From: Candidatus Peribacteria bacterium
GTDB taxonomy: Bacteria > Patescibacteriota > Gracilibacteria > BD1-5 > UBA6164
DNA: 64,000 bases
Direction of reading: 5' to 3'
NCBI GenBank assembly: GCA_023898505.1
Contig: CP060226.1
Location: 1,240,001 to 1,304,000 of the forward strand
The position numbers and the translations under genes are program-made. How positions within the stretch are numbered: position 1 is the first letter of the stretch; every line of letters begins with the position of its first letter. Below, piece after piece: positions 54,081-64,000 of this stretch. The notes below the pieces were generated by a model. That model had not been told where the DNA came from, did no database searches, and was given only the letters and a program-made list of their open reading frames with translations.

Positions 54081-54611
54081 ATGAGAAAAGCATTGTTTAT
54101 TGATAGAGATGGTACTCTAAATGTAGATGTGAACTATGCTCACAAAGTTGAAGATTGTCATCTTCTGGAGGAGTGAATTTGAGAAGTACTTCAAAAATGT
54201 AGAGATGCAGGCTATCTGCTGATTGTTACGACAAACCAGGCGGGGATTGATAAGTGATACTATACGGAAGAAGATTTTTGGAAGTTTCATGCAGAACTCG
54301 AACGACAATTAGGGATGCAGTTTGATAAGGTATATTTCTGTCCCTATCATCCAGATATTAGTGGAGAACATAGTTGGAGAAAACCAAATAATGGGATGAT
54401 TCTGCAAGCAAACACTGATTTTGACATTGATCTCTCAGCATCATATATGATAGGAGATAATTTAAAAGATATAGAAGCGTGAAACAAATCACAGTGTAAA
54501 ACGATACTTATAAACAAGCAAAATAATCTCGATGTTACAGACTCTCACGTCGTTCCAGAGTATGTCGTGATGTCTTGGCAAGAAATAGAAAAAATTATTT
54601 TACATACATAA
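54081..54611 (+). CDS. gmhB: D-glycero-D-manno-heptose 1,7-bisphosphate phosphatase GmhB
   Basis: The 176-residue protein has the HAD motifs: LFIDRDGTLNVDVNYAHKVE (DxDGT nucleophile), LLIVTTNQAGIDKG, FCPYHPDISGEHSWRKPNNG with the family zinc-loop region, and MIGDNLKDIEAG. It is visible only across six TGA glycines, one in QAGIDKGYY. It removes the C7 phosphate in activated-heptose synthesis. It lies 5 bp after gmhA. Confidence 0.88.
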
Positions 54612-54619
54612 ATGTTTAC

Positions 54620-55207
54620 ATGGTATTACGAGAGATACATTTGTTACAACAAGAAGTCAAAAGACTTCATGCTGCTGAAAAAACAGTAGTTTGGACGAAT
54701 GGATGTTTTGATATCTTGCATCCAGGACATATTGCTACCTTTAAAAAGTGTAAGGAAATTGGTGATATCCTGGTTGTTGGGATGAATGGAAAAGATTCTT
54801 CATACTGGAAAACGAAGCCCGGGCGTCCAATCAATGATGAAGACTTTCGTGCCGCGATGCTCGAAGCAATTCGTTTTGTAGATATCGTCTATGTTTTCAA
54901 TGATGAAACGCCAGCCCCAATTGTTGAAGTGATACATCCAGACATTGTCCTCAAAGGCGGAGATTATTTGTCTCCTGCTGTTTCTGAAATGATTGCCGAG
55001 AAAAATATGCAGATAGTCCATGATGGAATGCTTGAATTAACCGAAGTATATCGTCAGATGATATTGGGATGAGGGGATTCGTGGAGGCAAGAAAAGGGAT
55101 ATATGCCAGAAGGAGAAGTGGTAGTAAGGTCTGGTGGAAAACTTGTTTTACTTCCCATTGTTGCTGGGTATAGTACCACTAGTATTATTGAAAAGATTAG
55201 TTGTTAA
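54620..55207 (+). CDS. Heptose-1-phosphate adenylyltransferase (HldE C-domain type, RfaE2)
   Basis: The 195-residue protein has the nucleotidyltransferase motif VVWTNGCFDILHPGHIATFK, KCKEIGDILVVGMNGKDSSY and DIVYVFNDETPAPIVEVIHP. LKGGDYLSP and EVYRQMILG follow. It attaches a nucleotide to heptose 1-phosphate, giving ADP-heptose by family precedent. In enterobacteria it is fused behind the kinase; here it is a separate gene placed first. A C-terminal extension of about 40 residues follows the TGA at 55070. Confidence 0.88.
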
Positions 55208-55217
55208 ATTATCATCT

Positions 55218-56135
55218 ATGTTAGGAAAAATTGTTGTTATTGGAGATGTGATGCTCGATAAGTATAGTTATGGAGATGTGAAACGCCTCAATCCTGAAGG
55301 ACCAAATCCACTCTTACATATTCATCATGAAGAGTATCGTCTCGGGGGAGCGGCGAATGTTGCGGCAAATATTGCAAGTCTTGCAGATAGTTGTGATCTT
55401 ATAGGGATGGTGGGAGAGGATGCAAATACCGAGATTTTTATGACGGCCTGTGAGGAAGCAAATATTCATCTCATACCTGTTCTTTCTTCTAGTCCTACGA
55501 TTACAAAATGGAGATTTATAGAAAACACCTACCATCAGCAGATGTTACGAGTTGATTATGAAGAACGTGTAGATATTATTGGTTATCAGATAGAAAAGAT
55601 ATCCGAGGCTCTGGAGCAGGTAAGCTATGAGTATATCGTGATTTCAGATTATAATAAGGGAATGATTACTCCTGATCTTGTTCATATGTTGCAGACATAT
55701 GCTCGAGAAAAATGAGCTCGTATATTAGTTGATTCAAAGCCTTATAATTATGATTTATTTACTCAGAGTTATCTGATAAAGCCAAATTTTAAAGAGTTTT
55801 GTCAAATGATTGGGAAGGAGATTGAAAATACTGACACCGCGATAGAGCAGGCGGGAAAGGAGTTTGTGCAAAAGATGCAGGCAAATCTAGTTATTACTCG
55901 TGGAAAAGAAGGCGCAAGTCTTATCACGAAAGAAGGAACATATCATCATATCCGCACGGTGGCACAAAAAGTATTTGACGTCACGGGAGCAGGAGATACC
56001 TTTATCGCAACGGTTGCTTATGCGCTTGCACACGGATATACTCTGACTCAGGCAATTGAACTTGGAAACAAAGCGAGCGGAATCGTTATTGAAAAGGTGG
56101 GGACAGCGGTGATTACGAAAGAGGAATTGCTATAA
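55218..56135 (+). CDS. Heptose-7-phosphate kinase (HldE N-domain type, RfaE1)
   Basis: The 305-residue protein is a PfkB/ribokinase fold: VVIGDVMLDKYSYGDVKRLN, RLGGAANVAANIASLADSCD, YEYIVISDYNKGMITPDLVH, LVITRGKEGASLITKEG, and the catalytic FDVTGAGDTFIATVAYALAH. It phosphorylates heptose 7-phosphate at C1 before nucleotide transfer. It follows RfaE2 by 10 bp. One TGA separates the two blocks after QTYAREK. Confidence 0.92.
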
Positions 56136-56166
56136 TGCATGATTCATATTTTCTAAATTTTCTTTT

Positions 56167-57270
56167 TTGATAGTTATTGTACGTTGGGTTGACACCATTG
56201 TTTTCGGAGCGATAAATCTTCTTACTTTCTGGTGTAAGTATTTGTATCGCACGGAATCGCATCTCTCACACCCAAAAAAAATCTTAGTGATTCGTTTTTG
56301 GGCACTGGGGAGTAGTATCCTGACATTTCCGATGATTCGACAATTACAACAACACTTTTGAGAACATGTCGAGTATCATGTATTGACAACCTCAAGAACG
56401 TTGAGTATTTATGCCAATCAAGGATATTTTTCCAAAGTATGGAATCTCTTTTCCTACAGAGATATTTTTCATCTGGTATGTTTATGGAAAGACTATGATA
56501 TCGTCATTGATACCGAGGATTATGCCAGATCTTCTTCGTGTATAGCCAATTGGTTAGGAAAAAACACGATAGGGTTTTCAGAACTTTTTACGAGAAAAAT
56601 ATCTTATACGTTTCCCGCACACTATGATGATACGAAGCATGCGTGTCTGGTATTTTTAGATTTACTGTCTCCACTCGGGATAAAGATACAAGTTCCCGAG
56701 TTTCTTGAATCCTATCGTTATACGCAAGAAGATGTCCAAAAAGTAGATACATTCCTTGCTCCATATACAGAAAAAAAATGGCTTTGTTTCCATACATGAG
56801 GGGCAGAAACCAGTAGTGATCGTTTTTGGGATACCAAGCATTGGAGAGCACTTATTTCCAAGTTGGAAAAAGAGGATATAGTGATATTTCTTTCGGGGAC
56901 AGCATTTGAAGAAGCCGGAATTTTAGAGATACTTTCTGGAGTTTCAAATACAAATGTGGTGAATATCTGTCATAAATTTTCTCTTCCACAATTTGCCTAC
57001 TTCTTGCAATCCTGCCAGCTTGTGGTATCAAATGATACGGGACCGATGCACTTAGCTGCGAGTATGCAAACAACGACGATCGGTCTTTTTGGTCCCAATC
57101 TCCCGGCAAGATTTTGAGCCTATCCACTTGAAAAAAATATACATCTCTATCATGGGGATGGCGTACCAGTGATCAATGTCCACTTGTGACAGTTTACAAA
57201 AGACCGACACAATTTTGTAAATCAGATTCCACCCGAAGAAGTGTATGATGCGATACTTTCTAATTTGTAA
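56167..57270 (+). CDS. GT9 family glycosyltransferase (heptosyltransferase-like)
   Basis: The 367-residue protein has KKILVIRFWALGSSILTFPM, the usual N-terminal strand-helix of GT9, and near the end VVSNDTGPMHLAASMQTTTI GLFGPN, the nucleotide-sugar-binding motif. No ATG is available in frame before the domain, so TTG at 56167 is the likely start. A hydrophobic start (VDTIVFGAINLLTFWCKYLY) suggests membrane association. It would use activated heptose made by the preceding genes. Confidence 0.83.
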
Positions 57271-57275
57271 CCTCC

Positions 57276-58274
57276 ATGAAAAAAATATTGATTTTCCGAA
57301 TTGGGGCACTTGGAGATGTGCTTATGACCACTCCATTGTTGCAAGCATTGCATACTCAAGAACCAGAAGCTCAGATTGATTATCTGACGGGTGAGAGTAA
57401 TGCTGTATTATTGCAGGGAAATCCTTGTGTACATGAGTGTATCACTATGCCAGACGATATGTATTTTCGTTATAAGATCTTGAGTTTTTTCCAACTTATC
57501 TTCAAGATACGCAAAAAAAAGTATGACACGATATATGTGCTCGATAAACATTGGATTTTTTCTGTTACGGCATTTTTGTTTGGGATTTCTGAACGTAGAG
57601 GATTTTATCGCGATAGGCTATCGAGGTACTTCTTGACTTGGGGAGTACCATATGGATATAAAGTGCAGCATGAAGTAGAGTATAATCTTTCACTGTTAGA
57701 AACGGTATCTCCAGATGCTGATATGCATCTTTTTTTTCATGTATCAGCAAAAGATGAGGCATTTGTTCAGGAGTATTTGAAAACCCAGGGGATAGAGGAG
57801 TATGTGGTAGTCATCAATGATGGAGGGAATAACGGATTTGAAGTCGGCGGTTCAAGGATGCTTCCAAACGATATATTTCAGACATTGTTACAGAAACTTG
57901 CTTCTAAATATCCAAAGATATTGTTACTTGCAGGTCCAAATATGAAGTCGTATTATGACAGGTATACGCAAGAAGAGAATATTATCAATGTTGCAGGACT
58001 GTTTAAAATTCCTCAAAGTATTGTCCTCTTGAAATATGCGAAGAAAGTGTATACTACTGATTGTTGACCAATGCATATGGCAGCTACGGTGAATGAGCAT
58101 ATTGTTGGATTTTTTTGACCAACAAATCCGCAAAGAAAGGCTCCTTTGGTGAGTGATATTGTGACCTATTGGAACGATGAAGATCTCTATGATGCAAAGT
58201 ACGAGATTTTTTGAAAGATACCATCCCAGGAGAAAAAGTTTTTTAGTCATTTAGATATTGATACCATTGCCTAA
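57276..58274 (+). CDS. GT9 family glycosyltransferase (heptosyltransferase-like)
   Basis: The 332-residue protein has KKILIFRIGALGDVLMTTPL, a middle Rossmann part (YDTIYVLDKHWIFSVTAFLF) and the end motif KVYTTDCGPMHMAATVNEHI VGFFGPTNPQRKAPL. This closely follows the RfaF/WaaC-type GT9 pattern. The glycine in TDCGPMH is TGA-encoded. It is 5 bp after the first GT9 gene. Confidence 0.87.
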
Positions 58275-58278
58275 AGAC

Positions 58279-59397
58279 ATGGAGACATTAGCATATATTA
58301 TCCACACTCTCGAAATAGATTTTTGATGCGAAGTTATCAGAAATAAAGAGTTACACCTTGAAAACGGAAATGATATTGATATGGTGATACGTTCTTGAAG
58401 ATATAGTGAAGTAAAGCAATATCTTTCTCATCAATGATTTGCTTTGTTGTATGAGTCTGAGATGAAAATTCATGCATATCGTTTTATTGGATGATATTTT
58501 GTACATATAGATATCTTAATATCAATAAAATATATAAAAAAATATATGAATATTGATGCGCATATTGATATATGTAATGAAGATGTTGCCTCTCGTTTTT
58601 TACGTTATTTACTCTTATTACGCACATCAAAGAAGGATTTTATTAACTCTCATAAACACGAAATTATCCAACATGGATTTTTTTTAGATTTTTTAACTGT
58701 GTCTCCATTTTCTCACAAGGTAGACTTTCAAATTATACAGAAAGTTATACAGAGAAACTTGCTGAGTTTGTTTAGATATCTCAAATTCCGATACTTTTTT
58801 TCCTATATCGTTTGAAGAATACGTGAATATTTGAGTGTATGGAATACTGGGAAAACAATAGCTTTTTTATGACCAGATGGATCCGGAAAATCTACAATAA
58901 TAGAGATGCTCGTAGAAAATCTTTGAGGAGAAAAATACTATATGGGAGGACGAGAGTTTGTGCTTGAAAAATTTTACCAACGATATGAGAAAAATATTTT
59001 TTTGAAACTCCCTATTTTTTTATTGAGATATTGAGAAAATTGGTGGCGATATATACGAGTAAAAATGGCAAAGATCAAATGAAGACTCGTATTTCTTGAT
59101 CGATATCCGAAACGGGAGCTCGTAACTTCAGTGCAAAATTCAAACATCAATCATCTTTTACATTTTGTGTTTTATAAGTTTTTATATCCAAGACCAGACA
59201 TCACTATTGTTATTGATGTTCCGACAGGAGTCATCCTGCAAAGAAAGAAAGAGTTAACGAAAGAAGAAATAGAAAACGTAAAAGCAAAGTTGCAAGCAAA
59301 TGTGTTAGCTGAAACGGCAACGTATCGTATTGAAAATATAGATTTAGATTATGCATTAAATGAGATTTTACATACTATCTTTTCAAGATGAAAATAA
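58279..59397 (+). CDS. P-loop kinase (thymidylate-kinase-like) with N-terminal nucleotidyltransferase-like region
   Basis: The 372-residue protein has a first half with ENGNDIDMVIRSGRYSEVKQ, a DxD-like pattern of small nucleotidyltransferases, and hydrophobic stretches. A P-loop kinase domain begins at G198 (TIAFLGPDGSGKSTIIEMLV), with GRLVFLDRYPKRELV and ITIVIDVPTGVILQRKKELT as in thymidylate kinase-like folds. The first P-loop glycine is TGA. Its last codons overlap the next gene. Such fusions occur in surface-glycan clusters; the substrate is unknown. Confidence 0.75.
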
Positions 59398-60395
59398 CCT
59401 TGGTATTAGAACAAAATCTTTTTCCTCTCCATGATGGACTTAGAAAACAGGTTTGGTTTCATGCGCTTAGTTTACGTAAGCAACATCCTAAGAGTGATAT
59501 TCAGATTATCAATATTGCTCAAGGAAACAGAGTACAGGACGAAATCTCTATTATCGGGAGGCGTTGGTGGAACATGTTTTTCTTTCGTACAGATATCCTT
59601 CATTACTTTGGTTCTCCTTCTCCCATCGTAGCAGGACTTCTTCTCTTTTCAGGTTATAAGAAAGCCTTCCTTTCAATAACGGATGGTGCGGTGAGTGAGT
59701 TTTGGAAAAGTGTATTTTCTCGTCAATCGGTTTTTCTTATCAGGAGAAAAGTATCTCGTATTTTCTACTTTACTGAGTATCAGCGAAATATTTTAGCCAC
59801 ATACTTTGATACGAGTATATTATGTAGGGTACTTCCATATATCGAACACTTTACACCAATAAAAGAAAAATCTCCACATCCGAGGCTTCTTTTTATGAGC
59901 CATTTGAGTAAACATAAAGGAATAGATGTCGTATTGGAAGCATATGTTCGTGTTTTATCGAGATATCCAAATCTTGAACTTGTTGTGGCGGATAGTTGAT
60001 TGCAACATAAAAACGCTAAATACTATGAACAAATAGACTCGATTAATAATCGTGGAGGTCATATTGTTGTGAAGAAACAAATAGAACCGCAAGAAGAACT
60101 TTCGGAGTCATGGATATATCTCTATACTTTCACAGAAGTAGTAAATACCATGGCAGTTCCTATTAGCTTATATGAAGCTATAGGCTGTCAAACACTTTTT
60201 ATTTCTTCTGATATTTGAGGTGTATCTGAGTATTTTCCGGAAGAATTATTACTTTTTAAGATAGAAACCGATTTGCTAGTAGAAAAGATTTTTTATATAT
60301 TAGAGAAGTACTCAGAGATTTCGTTGCTTCATAAATTACAAGTTCCAGATGAGGTAAGTACAGATTTAATTTTCCGTTATTATATTGCCAAGTAG
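59388..60395 (+). CDS. GT4-like glycosyltransferase
   Basis: The 335-residue protein has a GT-B layout: MKITLVLEQNLFPLHDGLRK, a middle linker, PRLLFMSHLSKHKGIDVVLE AYVRVLSRYPNLELVVADSG and the acceptor-side VVNTMAVPISLYEAIGCQTL. The EX7E motif is degenerate (E in the PISLYEA segment retained). The start overlaps the kinase gene by 10 bp, so they are translationally coupled. Confidence 0.82.
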
Positions 60396-60396
60396 T

Positions 60397-62469
60397 ATGA
60401 GAAAATCTTGTTATATATATGTAAATCCTCGACCCCATAGAGTTCACTTTGATTTGTTGGAAAGTGTATGTAATGATAACATCGATAGTTATATCTATCA
60501 AAAGTCACCAGTCTTTTTTTTATGATATTTTCTTTTTTCTATTATCTTTCATATTTGAAAGATATATCGAAATGATGTTTTTATACTTATATGAGGCAAT
60601 TTATTATGATATGGATTTCTTATTAAATGCATAACCCTTTTTAAGAAGAAAGTAATTTTATTGAATGCAGATCCATTGTTTTATGATATCAAGGAAATGC
60701 ACCCTTTTAAAAGATATATACTAAAATATCTCTTAAACACCGTTGATGGAGTTGTGTTTATTCAAGGAAGTCTCGATGATTTAGAACTTACATATGTACA
60801 AGATATTCCGTATTTTGTAGCGCGACCATTTATAGAAAATACTTTGTTTCAGACTCTATCTACTCTAGAACCAAAATATCTTAAAAAGAGCTTTGTATAT
60901 ATTGGGAGATTATCTTGAGAGAAAAATATTGAGGCTATGATAGAGTATTTTATTGATCTTCATACTCAAGATCCAGAAGTAGTGTTGAATATTGTTGGGG
61001 ATGGCCCATTAAGGGAAAAAATAGAGGATAAGGTAAGGGGGGTCGATTATATTAATGTTGTATGACGTGTTGATGATATTCCTACTGTTTATAGACAAAA
61101 TCATTTTTTATTATTATTCAGTATATATGATAGTTTTCCAGTAGTTGTCTTAGAGGCAATAGCAGCATGATTGATTCCAATTGTATCTATTAACGTTGGC
61201 ACTAAGATTTTATTACCAGAGGACCTTATTATTGATTTAGATGCTCCAAAAGATCAAGTAGTCCGTTCGATTACTTCCGTTATAAATCATCCTTCAAGAT
61301 ACATACCATTTCTTGAAAATTCAAAGAAAGTGATAGAACAAAAATATCTACGAGATAGGAATATAGAAAGATTTTCAGAGGAATATAATATATTATTACA
61401 GAAAATATACCACTGAAATCATGATTTATACTATCGTTCTTTTTTGAACGTTCTTTATAGGAAGATATTTTGATTTCTAAAATTATTGAGACTCATCTAC
61501 TTGGAATATATAATAAAGAGGCTTCCATATGGGATAAAAAAAATTCAACGAAATGATGTATTTTTACAAGAAGAGAATTTTAAAAAAAATTGTATCCCTA
61601 ACTGAAAACGTTCAGTTTTCTTATTGTCTTTTGATGATTTTTCACCAAAGACTGAGGAAAGTTGAGACTTTGATTTCTGAGGAAACATAGGTAAAGGGGT
61701 CAATAAGTTATTTTTCGATTTTTTCAAGAAATACTGATTTTTAAAGGCTACTTTTTTTGTTTCTTGATCTAGTGCATATGTTTGAATCTGAGGTTTATAT
61801 AAGACACATCATACTGCCTATCGTATTTCTAATCCAGAATTCCGAGATTGGCAGAAGTTTATAAAGAGCAAGGATTTTAGTAGTAGAATTGAGATTGCAA
61901 ATCATTGACTCTATCACTTGCAGAATGATAGGTATAATTTCTTTGTAAATAATGAATACTCCTTTAAAAATAAAGAAGAGATTAGGGAGAATTTAAAAGA
62001 AAATGAAAAGATCTTTGCAGATATCTGACTCAAGTGCTATGGCATGAGACCACCAGCATATGGTATTGATTACGACTTACATTTAGTAGATGAATTAAAA
62101 AATCTAGGTTATAAGTATATTGCTTTTTCTACTCCACAGAATTGATTAAATGATAGAAAAAAACTTGTGAGTAATATTTATCCAAGCAAGGTTAGAGGTA
62201 TGTGGAATATTCCTGAAAATATTTCGCTATCAGAATCTTATGATCGTATTATTCAAAAAATTGATAATATTATACAAAGAAATGGAATTATACATATTAA
62301 GTGACACTATATAATGTGAACGAAATGGTTAAAGAATTGAATTACTAAGAGTAACTTAAATAAATTATGAAGAGTATTAGATTATCTACAGGGTACATAT
62401 CCTTGAGAAATATTATATGATAAAATCCTCGATTTTGTCTATACATTAAAAAATGAAAATCATTGATAA
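60397..62469 (+). CDS. GT4 glycosyltransferase fused to a polysaccharide deacetylase-like domain
   Basis: The 690-residue protein is one open frame with UGA as glycine. Residues 1-339 are GT4 (KKSFVYIGRLSGEKNIEAMI, LNIVGDGPLREKIEDKVRG, FSIYDSFPVVVLEAIAAGLI). After TGA 61414 come a helical joint and a deacetylase-like barrel: SVFLLSFDDFSPKTEES (Asp pair), KATFFVSGSSAYVGIGG, RIEIANHGLYHLQND (HxxxH-like), RPPAYGIDYDLHLVDELKNL and GIIHIKGHYIMGTKWLKN. It may build and then de-acetylate a surface sugar. The domain has no ATG of its own early enough, supporting fusion. Confidence 0.8.
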
Positions 62470-62527
62470 AACTCAGAATATAGGTATATAGAATAAAAAA
62501 AGATTTTGTATTTACTAAACAATAATT

Positions 62528-63190
62528 ATGGATAGGTTAAAAGAATATTGGAATAATGTAAAATTTGATAATACCATTAATAAAGATTCACAACTCTATA
62601 GGATATTCTCTTCTATAAAAGAAAAGCAGTCTTACAATCCAGACTTTAAAGTATTAGAAATATGACCATGAAGCTGAAAATGGCTATTTTTTTGGAAAGA
62701 TTATAATTATTCTTGAGTTGACTATGCTCCAAAACAAGTAGAAACATGCCATTCCAGATGATTAACAAATGTAATCGTATGAGATGCTAGGGAATTACCA
62801 TATGAAGATAATACTTTTGACTTTATATATTCATTATGAGTTATTGAGCATTTTCATGGTACAGAAGTTGCAGTAAAAGAACACGCAAGAGTATGTAAAA
62901 AGGGGGGAGATATATTTATTAGTGTCCCAAATAAAATATGCCCTATATATTTAGAGAGACTTATTGGTAATTTACTTCATAAAAGATCTATGGAAACTCT
63001 TATGGTAGAATCTGGAAAGAGGTATACCATGTCTGAAATTAGGAATATCTGTGAAAATAATGGAATTGTTGTAGATAAAATATATGCCCATTGACATATG
63101 TTTAGTTTTCCAAAAGTCTTTAATAAGATATTTACATATCTTTCTAGATATTTTGGACATATGATTTATATTGAGTGAAGGAAAAAATAA
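62528..63190 (+). CDS. SAM-dependent methyltransferase (class I, Methyltransf_11-like)
   Basis: The 220-residue protein has FKVLEIGPGSGKWLFFWKDY (motif I at residues 43-50, where all three glycines are TGA), GVDYAPKQVE, VIVGDARELPYEDNTFDFIY SLGVIEHF, and ARVCKKGGDIFISVPN. The pattern fits small O- or C-methyltransferases of glycan clusters. Target is unknown. Confidence 0.85.
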
Positions 63191-63300
63191 GGTGATTATC
63201 AAAGAGGGGTAACTAGCTGTATTTCTCTGTTTTTTAAAAGATTTTCTTGAGTATAAGGGTTATTTTTATTTCCTAAGTAATTAGATAACTTTAGTGTATA

Positions 63301-64000
63301 ATGGAATATAAAACTTTGAAACTATCGAATACAGATATCAATTATGATGATGTCGTATATTCTCCCCATCAATTAAAGTGTTTTGCAGAAGTATCGGGAT
63401 TATATGAACAGTATTATTATTTTATTTATAGTAGGCAGAAGGTGTTATTGTTTAGACTTGAGAGAGTAGGAGGATTTACAAAAGCTGTATGCGAGTATCC
63501 TAATAATGATACTGCGCTGTTACAAGCATTTCTACACTTCTGTAAGAAGAAGCATTATATTTATTCTATTGCGGTAGATATAAAATTACTGCCTCTTCCA
63601 TATTTTTCAAGTTCGTATAAGATTGAAGTTGATGTAGAAGAATTTGTTTTGCATCAAAAATTGAGATATGAGGTAAATAAGGCGAGAAAATCATGAGTAT
63701 CTGTAAAAAGACTAGATGATGCAGAAGAATTATATAATTTTTCCAATTTACACTTTAATACTGTTAATAAATCTGATTCTCATTATTCATCAACATTATC
63801 TCAATTAGTCCCATATTATAAAAAATATTTTAATAAAAACATTTTTTATTTTTGAGCATATTTGGAAGAAAGATTAATCTGATGAGTTATTCTATTGGCA
63901 AATAAAAGGAGCTTATTATATTTGCACAATGCTACCGATTTAGAGTCATATAAAATTAATCCTACCTATATTTTACTTGATGAAATTATTGCATGGGCAA
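63301..64000 (+). CDS. FemAB/GNAT-like acyltransferase, N-terminal part
   Basis: The gene starts at ATG 63301 and runs off the window. Visible features are KARKSGVSVKRLDDAEELYN, FSNLHFNTVNKSDSHY and AYLEERLIGGVILLANKRSL LYLHNATDLESYKINPTYIL, a GNAT-like fold in which the last strand and helix resemble FemAB/Methicillin-resistance proteins or BioF2-like domains. It probably transfers an amino acid or acyl group to a glycan or lipid. Only the first 233 codons are seen, so the assignment is provisional. Confidence 0.6.

Noticed and set aside
1..64000. tRNA or rRNA genes
   Set aside because: No cloverleaf with a T-loop consensus or rRNA-like block was found by eye; a tRNA scan would settle it.

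Overview
This 64 kb window comes from a bacterium that reads UGA as glycine (translation table 25). That code is known from the candidate phyla Absconditabacteria (SR1) and Gracilibacteria, so the window is most probably from one of them; I cannot decide which. In-frame TGA falls at invariant glycines throughout (PP-loop of TtcA, P-loop of a kinase, the glycine-rich loop of a methyltransferase, glutamate dehydrogenase, RecG), and every gene delimited here ends in TAA or TAG. With the standard code nearly all genes look shattered. Coordinates below are given after joining across TGA. The DNA is AT-rich, many start codons follow T-rich stretches without a Shine-Dalgarno, and coding density is high: no stretch above 300 bases lacks a gene. 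I saw no rRNA, tRNA or CRISPR array.

Layout. 1-5.4 kb: RecJ C-terminus, an MgtC/DUF4010 membrane protein, an RHH antitoxin with a PemK/MazF-like toxin, an ADP-forming acyl-CoA synthetase and an M24 peptidase. 5.6-9.6 kb: two very large prepilin-like surface proteins, one with beta-propeller repeats and one with a fibrinogen-like domain. 9.6-21.1 kb: housekeeping genes (TtcA-like, Nudix, L25, DnaG, YraN, glutamate dehydrogenase, SixA-like, YggS, an MGMT-like protein, a YgjP-like peptidase) with a second fibrinogen-like prepilin broken by one TAA. 21.2-24.9 kb: two exported proteins, one with a C-terminal S74 (endosialidase-type) chaperone. 25-33.2 kb: GalU, YvcK/CofD, a TPR protein, a Wzx-type flippase, a pseudopilin, a fibronectin-III wall-anchor candidate and a LemA-like protein. 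33.4-44.5 kb: an accessory region with one RelE and two HicAB toxin-antitoxin pairs around three large uncharacterised proteins and a 1121-residue prepilin/FecR/LamG-like protein. 44.5-51.3 kb: RsmG, an acidic membrane protein, a trypsin-like protease and a RecG carrying two in-frame insertions. 51.4-64 kb: a surface-glycan cluster (GT2, GalE, GmhA, GmhB, split HldE, two GT9, a P-loop kinase, two GT4, a polysaccharide deacetylase domain, a methyltransferase, a FemAB/GNAT-like protein).

How it fits together. The window reads as the surface biology of a small, probably host-attached cell. Type IV prepilin N-termini carry bulky adhesive domains, exported adhesins accompany them, and an activated-heptose pathway feeds glycosyltransferases. 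Over this lies a family of small palindromic repeats inserted in frame inside proteins. The most striking copy is a 456-bp element in recG that carries a DUF559 nuclease-like domain between imperfect terminal inverted repeats.
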